NCBI GenBank assembly: GCA_045222555.1
Contig: JBGUYY010000082.1
Coordinates: 24,248-88,247 of the forward strand
DNA length: 64,000 nt
Source of the DNA: UBA1756 sp045222555
GTDB taxonomy: Bacteria > Bacteroidota > Bacteroidia > Bacteroidales > WCHB1-69
Direction of reading: 5' to 3'
Shown here: in pieces, positions 8,658 to 16,158 of the stretch
How the letters are laid out: each line of letters opens with the position of its first letter
Position numbering within the stretch: the stretch's first letter is position 1
Position numbers and translations under genes: made by a program
Notes under the pieces: model-generated
Seen by the model: only the letters and a program-made list of their open reading frames with translations
What the model was told of the DNA's origin: nothing
Database searches by the model: none

Positions 8658-9560
8658 ATGTCAGAACCACAGACAGAACATCGTGCCGGGTTTGTCAACC
8701 TGATTGGCAACCCCAACGTCGGCAAAAGCACCCTGATGAACCAGCTGGTCGGCGAGCGACTATCCATCATCACGGCAAAAGCACAGACCACCCGTCACCG
8801 CATCAAGGGCATCGTTGATGGTGACAACTACCAGATCATCTATTCCGACCTGCCCGGCATCCTCACGCCCTCCTACAAGATGCAGGAGATGATGATGAAA
8901 TTCGTGACCCTTTCGCTGCAGGATGCGGATGTCATCCTCTACTTGGTGGAGTGCGGAGAAACCCGCTACGATGCCGAAATCATGGAGCATCTACAAAAAA
9001 TTGAAATTCCTATTATTTTAGTAATCAATAAAATAGATAAATTCACGACGGAGCAGGTGGCTGAAGCGGAGGCCTTTTGGAAAAACATTTTACCCAAGGC
9101 TGAGAGCGTGCTCATCTCGGCATTGCAGTCGAAAAACATCGACCAACTGATTACCAAAATCACGGAAAAACTGCCCGTGCACGAGCCCTATTTCCCGAAA
9201 GACCAGCTCACCGACCGTCCGATGCGGTTTTTCGTTTCCGAAATCATCCGCGAGAAAATTCTGCTCAACTACAAAAAGGAAATTCCTTACAGTGTGGAAG
9301 TTGTGGTGGATGAGTACAAAGAGACGGAGGGGTTGGTACGCATCATGGCGACGCTGTATGTGGAGCGCGACACGCAAAAATCCATCATCATCGGCAAGGG
9401 CGGGCAGGCTATCAAGAAGCTCGGTACTGAGTCGCGGCTAGCCATCGAAGAGTTCATCGGAGAGCATGTCTTCTTGGACTTGTCGGTGAAGGTACTGAAG
9501 GACTGGCGCAACAACGAGAACATCATCAACCGGTTCGGGTATGGGAACACGGAACGGTAA
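8658..9560 (+). CDS. era: GTPase Era
   Basis: A 300-residue GTPase that binds the 3' end of 16S rRNA and assists 30S assembly. The P-loop GNPNVGKST is at 17-25, switch II is DLPG, the specificity motif is NKID, and the C-terminal KH domain (about 215-285) contains IIGKGGQAIKKLG. The gene follows the DAHP synthase fusion by 10 bases. Heptad repeats fill the spacer to folD. Confidence 0.96.
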   Translation: MSEPQTEHRAGFVNLIGNPNVGKSTLMNQLVGERLSIITAKAQTTRHRIKGIVDGDNYQIIYSDLPGILTPSYKMQEMMMKFVTLSLQDADVILYLVECGETRYDAEIMEHLQKIEIPIILVINKIDKFTTEQVAEAEAFWKNILPKAESVLISALQSKNIDQLITKITEKLPVHEPYFPKDQLTDRPMRFFVSEIIREKILLNYKKEIPYSVEVVVDEYKETEGLVRIMATLYVERDTQKSIIIGKGGQAIKKLGTESRLAIEEFIGEHVFLDLSVKVLKDWRNNENIINRFGYGNTER

Positions 9561-9561
9561 G

Positions 9562-9610
9562 GGAAATTGAAAACTGAAAACTGAAAATTGAAAATTGAAA
9601 ATTAATAATT
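9562..9610 (+). repeat. Heptad microsatellite, 7 units
   Basis: Seven units of seven bases: GGAAATT, two GAAAACT, three GAAAATT, AATAATT. They fill nearly the whole spacer between era and folD. Confidence 0.85.
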
Positions 9611-9628
9611 AAAAACCAATAATAGATC

Positions 9629-10501
9629 ATGAAAATCATTGATGGTAAGAAGATTGCCAATGAAGTGAAGAATGAGATTGCGAAGAAGGTACAGGAGCGG
9701 ATGGCGGATGGCAGGCCGGTGCCGCATCTGGCCGCCGTGATTGTAGGCGATGACGGTGCCTCTAAGACCTATATCGGCAGTATCGAGCGGTCGTGCCGCG
9801 AGGTGGGTTTCACCTCCTCAATATACCAATACCCCGCCACTATCACCGAGCGTGAGCTGCTGGATGCCATCGACTTTCTCAACCGCGACAATGAAATCGA
9901 CGGCTATATCATCCAGCTGCCGCTGCCCAAGCACATCAGCACCGAGCAGGTGATTGCCCATGTGGACCCAAACAAGGATGTGGACTGTTTTCATCCGATG
10001 AACAACGGGAAGCTGTTTTTGGGCGAGGCCTGTTTCCTGCCGGCCACTCCCTACGGCACCATTGAGTTGATGCGGCGTGCGGGCATCAGTGCGGCCGGAA
10101 AGCACTGTGTGGTGTTGGGACGCAGCAACATCGTGGGCAAGCCGCTGGCAATGCTGCTGGCAGAGAAAAGCGACACCGGCAACGCCACGGTGACCATCTG
10201 CCACAGCCGCACCCCCAACCTGAAGGAGGTGTGCGCCACTGCCGACATCCTGCTGGTGGCCATCGGGCAGCCGGAGATGATCACGGCAGAGTATGTCAAG
10301 GAGGGCGCGACCGTCATCGACATCGGCATCCACCGCATTCCCGACAACAGCGAGAAGGGCTACCGCATCTGCGGTGACGTGAAATATGACGAGGTGGCGC
10401 CGAAGTGCGCGGCCATCACCCCCGTTCCGGGCGGCGTGGGACCGATGACCATGACCTGTCTGATGCTGAACACCCTGCACGCCCGCGAAAGGAAAGAGTA
10501 G
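9629..10501 (+). CDS. folD: Methylenetetrahydrofolate dehydrogenase/cyclohydrolase FolD, with active-site changes
   Basis: A 290-residue FolD protein. The family enzyme oxidises 5,10-methylene-THF to methenyl-THF and hydrolyses it to 10-formyl-THF. The fold motifs QLPLPKHI, GRSNIVGKP and PVPGGVGPMT are intact. Two positions deviate. The tyrosine motif reads YIGSIERSC (48-56), so the lysine essential for cyclohydrolase in YxxxK (Lys54 of E. coli) is Ile52. The motif KDVDGF reads KDVDCF, with Cys120 in place of Gly, although Asp119 is kept. Codon 52 is ATC (9782-9784) and codon 120 TGT (9986-9988). By family knowledge the first change should harm cyclohydrolase more than dehydrogenase. The gene is one base upstream of hslR. 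Confidence 0.9.
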   Translation: MKIIDGKKIANEVKNEIAKKVQERMADGRPVPHLAAVIVGDDGASKTYIGSIERSCREVGFTSSIYQYPATITERELLDAIDFLNRDNEIDGYIIQLPLPKHISTEQVIAHVDPNKDVDCFHPMNNGKLFLGEACFLPATPYGTIELMRRAGISAAGKHCVVLGRSNIVGKPLAMLLAEKSDTGNATVTICHSRTPNLKEVCATADILLVAIGQPEMITAEYVKEGATVIDIGIHRIPDNSEKGYRICGDVKYDEVAPKCAAITPVPGGVGPMTMTCLMLNTLHARERKE

Positions 10502-10502
10502 T

Positions 10503-10904
10503 ATGGAAAGCGTACGTATTGACAAATGGCTCTGGACGGTACGGCTGTTCAAGACGCGCTCCATGGCCACCGATGCCTGCAACGCCGGCAAGGTGAAGAT
10601 GAACGGCACCAACGTAAAGCCCTCGAAGAACATCAAGCCTGACGAGGTGTTCGAGGTGCATATCGGACAGCTGGTGAAGACCGTGAAAGTGCTGGACGCC
10701 CCGAAGAGCCGGGTGGGAGCGCCGCTGGTGCCGCAGTACTGCGAAGACCTCACCCCACCAGAGGAGTACGAGCGCGTGCGGATGCTGAACATGCGCTTTG
10801 AGCGGCGCGACCGCGGTGAGGGCCGTCCCACCAAACGCGACCGCCGACAGATCGACTTCATCAAGAACTTGTACGGGGAAGAGGAGTGGGGAAATGAAAA
10901 TTGA
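10503..10904 (+). CDS. S4-domain RNA-binding protein, Hsp15 (HslR)-like
   Basis: A 133-residue protein with an N-terminal S4 domain (MESVRIDKWLWTVRLFKTRS at the start) and a basic tail rich in Arg (ERRDRGEGRPTKRDRRQ). This is the layout of Hsp15, which binds stalled 50S subunits with peptidyl-tRNA. It starts one base after folD and is surely co-transcribed. The last codons (GNEN then TGA) are written by the heptad repeat, so the stop codon lies inside the microsatellite. Confidence 0.88.
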   Translation: MESVRIDKWLWTVRLFKTRSMATDACNAGKVKMNGTNVKPSKNIKPDEVFEVHIGQLVKTVKVLDAPKSRVGAPLVPQYCEDLTPPEEYERVRMLNMRFERRDRGEGRPTKRDRRQIDFIKNLYGEEEWGNEN

Positions 10905-10930
10905 AAATTGAAAATTGAAAACTGAAAACT
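10896..10930 (+). repeat. Heptad microsatellite, 5 units, containing a stop codon
   Basis: Three GAAAATT units and two GAAAACT units. The TGA stop of the HslR-like gene (10902-10904) spans the first unit boundary. The array ends just before the convergent PagL-like gene. Confidence 0.85.
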
Positions 10931-10947
10931 GAGAGGGGGTAACCGTG

Positions 10948-12117
10948 TTACTTCCTCTTTTTCTTTAGCATTCGCGGATACTTGTCGTACCAATTATAGA
11001 AACAAAGTCCATACGTCCATTCAATGTAATCGGCAACGAAAAGGTGTGCTTTGATACTGACGCCAAGGATATGATTCCGTTTCGGTCCGAGTAGAAACTG
11101 CAATCCCACCCTTTCGTAAAAAGGCTGGTAGAAGCTGTAGTAGCGGCCGAGGTAAAAACCTGCAGAGGTGTGCAGCACCAGCCGCGAGAAGGTGACATCG
11201 AAAGCCGCAAAGACAGCGGGCAGGAAGCATTTCCCCTCTTTGCGATCCTCTTCCGACAAATAGGTCAGCACCTCACGGTTATAGAAGAGGTCGAAGCCAC
11301 CGCCGTAACGGAACTTCGGATGAGGCTGACGCAAATAACCGACCTCCAACGTGGTGGCAAAACAGTACGGCGGCCGGTCGGCTTTGGAAAGGGTGAATTC
11401 CGCCCGCGACTGCTTAGTACCCGGCGCCACAAAGAAATAGAGCCTGTTGATCGGGCGGAATTGCGTAATGGTGTCGATGGTGTGAATGGTTTCCAGCTGC
11501 TCATACAGTCGGCAACGCACCCCTGCCTTCACCGTCACCCCATTAATGCCATAGTTGGGCAGCGAAAGCACCCCATTGGAGGAGTGTGAAAAGTCGCCAG
11601 CCAACAACAAATCCGTATGCTTCGACAAACGAGCGGTGATGCCCATCGAGATATCCAAATGAACACTGGCATGCCCCCCCACAAAAACATTCTCAGGATT
11701 GGTATAGAAATTATACTTTTTGGTCCAGAAGTTGACGCCAGCGCCGAGCTTGTAGAAGAAAGTAAACTTGGGCTTCCGCACAAAATAACCATTGAGGAAA
11801 CCGAAAACGGCGAACTTCTCGCCGATGCTCTCACGGTTGAAATGGCTGTACCTCACAGCCACGCCATAACTCGGATAATGGAACCATTGCTCCCACTCCT
11901 TGCTACCGTCCGTTTGCCGTCCAACGCACACATCCACCCCACACAAATCGGTCTGCCACAGCCACGAAACCTCCTTGAAGTTGGGCAATACGCGTCCATA
12001 GCGAATGGAGGGTTCCACATACCACAGATTTTTTGTCTGCCCACACAAAAAAGAAGTTTGCAGCAAAAGGACAAGCCCTATCAGCAGCCGCTGCCAAAGT
12101 GTCGCACCCCATCTCAT
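10948..12117 (-). CDS. Outer-membrane lipid A deacylase-like protein (acyloxyacyl hydrolase/PagL family)
   Basis: A 389-residue protein with a signal peptide (about 1-26) and beta-barrel-like alternating strands. The segment GDFSHSSNG holds the PagL motif HxSN with His178 and Ser180 as likely catalytic residues; PagL removes the 3-O-acyl chain of lipid A in the outer membrane. The family is about 170-190 residues in Proteobacteria; the extra C-terminal half here contains more barrel-like strands, as in Bacteroidota relatives. ATG 12117 is favoured over GTG 12120: an AGGAGG lies eight bases before it and it overlaps the stop of the LpxH-like gene by one base. The frame contains a seven-G run (plus-strand C7 at 11674-11680). 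Confidence 0.75.
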   Translation of the reverse strand: MRWGATLWQRLLIGLVLLLQTSFLCGQTKNLWYVEPSIRYGRVLPNFKEVSWLWQTDLCGVDVCVGRQTDGSKEWEQWFHYPSYGVAVRYSHFNRESIGEKFAVFGFLNGYFVRKPKFTFFYKLGAGVNFWTKKYNFYTNPENVFVGGHASVHLDISMGITARLSKHTDLLLAGDFSHSSNGVLSLPNYGINGVTVKAGVRCRLYEQLETIHTIDTITQFRPINRLYFFVAPGTKQSRAEFTLSKADRPPYCFATTLEVGYLRQPHPKFRYGGGFDLFYNREVLTYLSEEDRKEGKCFLPAVFAAFDVTFSRLVLHTSAGFYLGRYYSFYQPFYERVGLQFLLGPKRNHILGVSIKAHLFVADYIEWTYGLCFYNWYDKYPRMLKKKRK

Positions 12118-13013
12118 CACTTCACCTCCTCAGTGTCCGCCGACTTTTCCGGCAGAACGTCAGTGGGAAAGGCGAGCAGCTGCACCTCGCCATCCACCCA
12201 CTGCAGGTAGGTGAAGTGCGTAAGCCAATCACCCGTATTATAATAGGTAATATTTTCTGTTACAGACACTTCCATAGGAAGATGACGGTGACCGTACACC
12301 ACCACTTCGATAGGATGGCTAGTAACGCATTGACGGATGTGTTCCAAGGTGGCCTGCTCCTGCTTCCGGGCGCGCTCCTCATGCTTGGCTGACGTACCGC
12401 TGCTCTGCGCCCGGCTGCCACGCGAGCAGGCCCGTGCGATGGCGAAGGCCCAGCGAGGCGGCAACGCACCATATAGCGCAATGTGGGGACGGAAAGCGAA
12501 CACTCTCTTGATGAACAAATACCCCTTGTCCTTCGGATCCAACCCATCGCCATGCCCCACCAGACAAAGTTTTCCGTTAATCTCAAAAAGCTGTTCTTCC
12601 CGAAAAATCTTCATTCCCAACTCCTTCTCAAAATAATCCTTCACCCACATGTCGTGATTGCCCGTAAAGAAATAAATCTCCGTTCCTTTCTTTCTCATTT
12701 CTAATAATTTAGAAAAGAAGAGATAATAACCTTTCGGCACCACATCTTTATATTCGAACCAAAAATCGAAAATATCGCCCAACAAAAACAGATGGTCGGC
12801 CTGCGGCGCAATCTTTTCGAGCCATTGCACCACACGCACTTCCCGTTCGCGGCTCGCTTCGGCATTAGGAGCACCAAAATGGAAGTCAGAGGCGAAGAAG
12901 GCGTTTCCGCTGATGACGATAGGAGAATTTGTGGAGGACACGTGTTCAGATTTTGACTTTGTTAACGAATGAATGAAAAGATTATTGTAAATTTGCAACC
13001 GAAAAATCCACAT
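12117..13013 (-). CDS. UDP-2,3-diacylglucosamine diphosphatase-like metallophosphoesterase (LpxH-like)
   Basis: A calcineurin-like phosphoesterase with all metal-binding blocks: ASDFHFG, LGDIFDFW, TGNHDMW, VGHGDG and YGHRHLP. LpxH cuts UDP-diacylglucosamine to lipid X in lipid A synthesis at the inner face of the inner membrane. The open frame from ATG 13013 gives 298 residues, but about 35 residues before the first strand are unlike LpxH and overlie the ligA promoter. A GTG at 12941 (274 residues) is a more natural start. An insert rich in Arg, Ser and Ala near residues 195-220 is longer than usual. The PagL-like deacylase gene overlaps its stop, so both act on lipid A from one transcript. 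Confidence 0.85.
   Translation of the reverse strand: MWIFRLQIYNNLFIHSLTKSKSEHVSSTNSPIVISGNAFFASDFHFGAPNAEASREREVRVVQWLEKIAPQADHLFLLGDIFDFWFEYKDVVPKGYYLFFSKLLEMRKKGTEIYFFTGNHDMWVKDYFEKELGMKIFREEQLFEINGKLCLVGHGDGLDPKDKGYLFIKRVFAFRPHIALYGALPPRWAFAIARACSRGSRAQSSGTSAKHEERARKQEQATLEHIRQCVTSHPIEVVVYGHRHLPMEVSVTENITYYNTGDWLTHFTYLQWVDGEVQLLAFPTDVLPEKSADTEEVK
12988..12995 (+). promoter_or_regulatory. -7 box TAAATTTG for ligA
   Basis: Plus-strand TAAATTTG followed by C, 20 bases before the ligA ATG. It lies within the dubious N-terminal extension of the divergent LpxH-like gene, which argues for the shorter start of that gene. Confidence 0.7.
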
Positions 13014-13015
13014 TC

Positions 13016-15058
13016 ATGAATCCTATAGAAGAAGAGATTATCCGACTCACCGCAGAGCTTAACCGCCACAACTACAACTACTACATGCTGGACGCGCCCG
13101 TCATCAGCGACTATGAGTTCGACCAGCTGCTGCGCCATCTGCAAGAGTTGGAGAAGGCGCATCCCGAGTTCATGCAGCCCGACAGTCCCACGCAGCGGGT
13201 GGGCGGCACCGTGACGAAACGCTTCGAGACCGTGAAGCATGTCTATCCGATGCTGTCGCTCGGCAACACCTACTCGGAAGAGGAGCTGCTGGAGTTCGAC
13301 AACCGGATCCGCACCCTCCTCAACGCTGATATTGAATACGTTTGCGAGCTGAAATACGACGGTCTCGCCATCAGCATACAGTACGAACACGGCGTGATGA
13401 AACGGGCGGTGACGCGCGGCGACGGCACGCAGGGCGACGATGTGACGGCCAACGTGCGCACCATCGCCACGGTACCGCTGCGCCTGCAAGGCGACAACTA
13501 TCCCGACTTTTTCGAGGTGCGTGGCGAAATCCTGATGACCTTCGCCCGCTTCGAGGCCCTGAACCGCGAGCGTGAAGAGATCGGGGAACCGCCGTTTGCC
13601 AATCCACGCAATGCCGCATCGGGCACGCTGAAACTGCAAGAGAGCGCCGAGGTGGCCCGCCGCGGCCTCGACTTCCGCCCCTACTACCTGATGGGCGAAA
13701 ACCTCCCCTACCCCACCCACTACGACAGTCTGCTGCACCTTAAACAGTGGGGTTTCCGCAGCGGAGACGTGCTGCAAAAAGCCGCTAACATCCACGAAGT
13801 CATCAACTTCATGCATCTGTGGGACCAGAAACGGCAGGAACTCAACTTTCCCATCGACGGTATCGTCATCAAGGTTAACAGCTACGCGCTGCAGCAGCAG
13901 TTGGGCATGACCGCCAAGAATCCGCGATGGGCCATCGCCTATAAGTTCAAGGCAGAAAAGCAGTCCACCAAACTGTTAAGCATTGATTATCAAGTGGGTC
14001 GCACCGGCATCGTGACTCCTGTAGCCAACCTGACGCCCGTGCCACTCGCCGGCACCATCGTGAAACGCGCCACCCTGCACAACGCCGACGTGATGGCCGC
14101 CCTCGACATCCGCGAAGGCGACCACCTGTTTGTGGAAAAGGGCGGCGAGATCATCCCCAAGATTGTCGGCGTGGACCTCGACAAACGACTACCCGACGCA
14201 CAACCCGTGCAGTTCGTGACCCGCTGTCCCGAATGCGGCGCGCAACTGGTGCGCAACGAGGATGAGGCCGGCACCTTCTGTCCCAACGAACTGCACTGCC
14301 CGCCCCAAATCAAGGGACGGCTCGAGCACTTCATCGGGCGCAAGGCCATGAACCTCGACTCGCTCGGCGAAGGGAAAATAGAGATGTTGTATGAGAATGG
14401 ATTGGTGAAGAATATCGCTGATTTCTACTCACTTACTTTCGACCAACTGCTCGGCATCGAGAAAAAGTTTGCCGCAGAAGAGGGCAAGGCAGAGCGGGTG
14501 GTGAGTTTCCGTGAGAAGACCGTGCAGAACATCCTGTCGGGCATCCACGAATCGCTGACGGTGCCGTTCGAGCGCGTGCTGTTCGCCATCGGCATCCGCT
14601 ACGTGGGCGAAACGACGGCCAAAAAGTTGGCACGCCATTTCCAGAATATCGACCGCCTGTCGTCGGCCACCAAAGAGGAGCTGATGGAGGTGAACGATGT
14701 AGGCGACCGCGTGGCCGACAGTATCATCGACTATTTCAACAATCCTGAAAATCTGGAGATTATCATCCGGCTGCGCAACGCGGGACTCCAGTTCGAGCTG
14801 TCGGAAGAGGCCGCGCCCGTTTCCGACGTGCTGGCCGGCAAGAGCATCGTGGTCAGCGGCGTGTTCACCATCTCGCGCGACGAAATCAAACAGATGGTGG
14901 AGCAGTACGGGGGCAAAAACGTGTCGTCTATCTCCAAAAACACCAGCTACGTGCTGGCCGGCGAGAAAATGGGACCCGAAAAGAAGAAAAAAGCTGAGTC
15001 GCTGGGCATCCCCATCATCTCAGAGACAGAATTTTATCAAATGATTGGGAAAGAATGA
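13016..15058 (+). CDS. ligA: NAD-dependent DNA ligase LigA
   Basis: A 680-residue ligase that seals nicks in replication and repair. Visible domains in order: Ia domain with NYYMLD, adenylation domain with nucleophile Lys113 in KYDG, OB fold, four-cysteine zinc finger (CPEC, then FC and HC), helix-hairpin-helix region, and BRCT domain at about 595-675 (SIVVSGVFTISRDEIKQ). Length is standard. It starts the operon ligA > HI0933-like > COG2509-like, each pair joined by ATGA overlap. Confidence 0.97.
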   Translation: MNPIEEEIIRLTAELNRHNYNYYMLDAPVISDYEFDQLLRHLQELEKAHPEFMQPDSPTQRVGGTVTKRFETVKHVYPMLSLGNTYSEEELLEFDNRIRTLLNADIEYVCELKYDGLAISIQYEHGVMKRAVTRGDGTQGDDVTANVRTIATVPLRLQGDNYPDFFEVRGEILMTFARFEALNREREEIGEPPFANPRNAASGTLKLQESAEVARRGLDFRPYYLMGENLPYPTHYDSLLHLKQWGFRSGDVLQKAANIHEVINFMHLWDQKRQELNFPIDGIVIKVNSYALQQQLGMTAKNPRWAIAYKFKAEKQSTKLLSIDYQVGRTGIVTPVANLTPVPLAGTIVKRATLHNADVMAALDIREGDHLFVEKGGEIIPKIVGVDLDKRLPDAQPVQFVTRCPECGAQLVRNEDEAGTFCPNELHCPPQIKGRLEHFIGRKAMNLDSLGEGKIEMLYENGLVKNIADFYSLTFDQLLGIEKKFAAEEGKAERVVSFREKTVQNILSGIHESLTVPFERVLFAIGIRYVGETTAKKLARHFQNIDRLSSATKEELMEVNDVGDRVADSIIDYFNNPENLEIIIRLRNAGLQFELSEEAAPVSDVLAGKSIVVSGVFTISRDEIKQMVEQYGGKNVSSISKNTSYVLAGEKMGPEKKKKAESLGIPIISETEFYQMIGKE

Positions 15059-16158
15059 AGGAGATCGCCATCATCGGAGCTGGGGCAGCCGGACTTTTCG
15101 CCGCCAAAAAGTTGTCGCAACGCGGCGATGTGCAGGCAACGGTGTACGAGCGTTCGCCCAAGGCAGGAACCAAGTTGCGGGCATCGGGCGGTGGACGTGC
15201 CAACATTCTTAATACCAATATTTTACCACATCATTATAATGATGAAAATTTTATAAAAAAAGTATTAGAAAAAGCTGACTACGACACCCTCCGCAGCGAA
15301 TTTGAAGCGATGGGATTGAAAACCATGGCCGATGAGGAGGGGCGGGTATATCCCTCCACCCTTTTCGCCCCTACGGTGGTGAATGTGCTGCTCGCCCAAC
15401 TCGGCACGAAGGTGAACATCCGCTACGAAACGCCCGTTCTTTCGCTGAAATCGGTGAAAGGGAAATGGTACATCAACGATGAGGGGAAGGCTTACGACAC
15501 GGTCATCATGGCATCGGGATCTCCAGCAGGAATGGTCGTGCAGAAACAGAAAGGATACAACCATTATCTTTCTGATATTCAAATCAAAACCAAAAAGCTC
15601 TCCCCTTCCCTCACCGGATTCCGCATTCAACATTACCCGAAATCGCTTTTCGGCTGTCGGGTAAGAGCGGAGGTTTCACTTTTTGCCCAAAATCAATTGA
15701 TTTTTAAAGAAAAAGGCGAGGTGATTTTTAAAGAAGATGGCATCTCTGGAATTGTAATTCTCAATGCTTCAGCTTATTATAATAGATTAGAAAACAAAGA
15801 CCACTGTCATCTGTCGCTCAACTTGCTGCCCGACGACACCCAAACGGATGTGAAGCGGCATGAGGAGCAGTTTGGTTCGTTGGCGGGCATTCTTCATCCT
15901 AAATTATGCCAATTATACGAGCATCATCCTTTCGATTTAAGAGATTTTAAGATGGAGATAGAGGGACTTTACGGAATCGACTCTGCGCAGGTGTGCAGCG
16001 GCGGTATCCTCACCTCCGAACTCACCCCTGATTTTCAGCTCAAAAGGCACCCCGGACTTTACGCCATCGGCGAGATGGTGGACATTGACGGGGTGTGTGG
16101 CGGCTATAACCTGTTTTTCGCGTTTGCCAGCGCGCTCATCGCAACTGCAAAGCTATGA
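15055..16158 (+). CDS. HI0933/BaiN-family flavoprotein
   Basis: A 367-residue FAD-binding protein starting with the dinucleotide motif IIGAGAAGLFAAKKL and the glycine patch LRASGGGRANILN, both signatures of the HI0933 family. The C-terminal FAD motif is GEMVDIDGVCGGYNL. The family is thought to be NAD(P)H-linked oxidoreductases of mostly unknown substrate (BaiN acts on bile acid intermediates in some clostridia). It overlaps ligA by four bases (ATGA) and is followed by another flavoprotein with the same kind of overlap. It is somewhat shorter than the usual 400 residues. Confidence 0.85.
   Translation: MKEIAIIGAGAAGLFAAKKLSQRGDVQATVYERSPKAGTKLRASGGGRANILNTNILPHHYNDENFIKKVLEKADYDTLRSEFEAMGLKTMADEEGRVYPSTLFAPTVVNVLLAQLGTKVNIRYETPVLSLKSVKGKWYINDEGKAYDTVIMASGSPAGMVVQKQKGYNHYLSDIQIKTKKLSPSLTGFRIQHYPKSLFGCRVRAEVSLFAQNQLIFKEKGEVIFKEDGISGIVILNASAYYNRLENKDHCHLSLNLLPDDTQTDVKRHEEQFGSLAGILHPKLCQLYEHHPFDLRDFKMEIEGLYGIDSAQVCSGGILTSELTPDFQLKRHPGLYAIGEMVDIDGVCGGYNLFFAFASALIATAKL

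Noticed and set aside
9818..10993. Minus-strand frame of 391 codons over folD and the HslR-like gene
   Set aside because: Antisense shadow crossing two real genes and a microsatellite, without recognisable domains.
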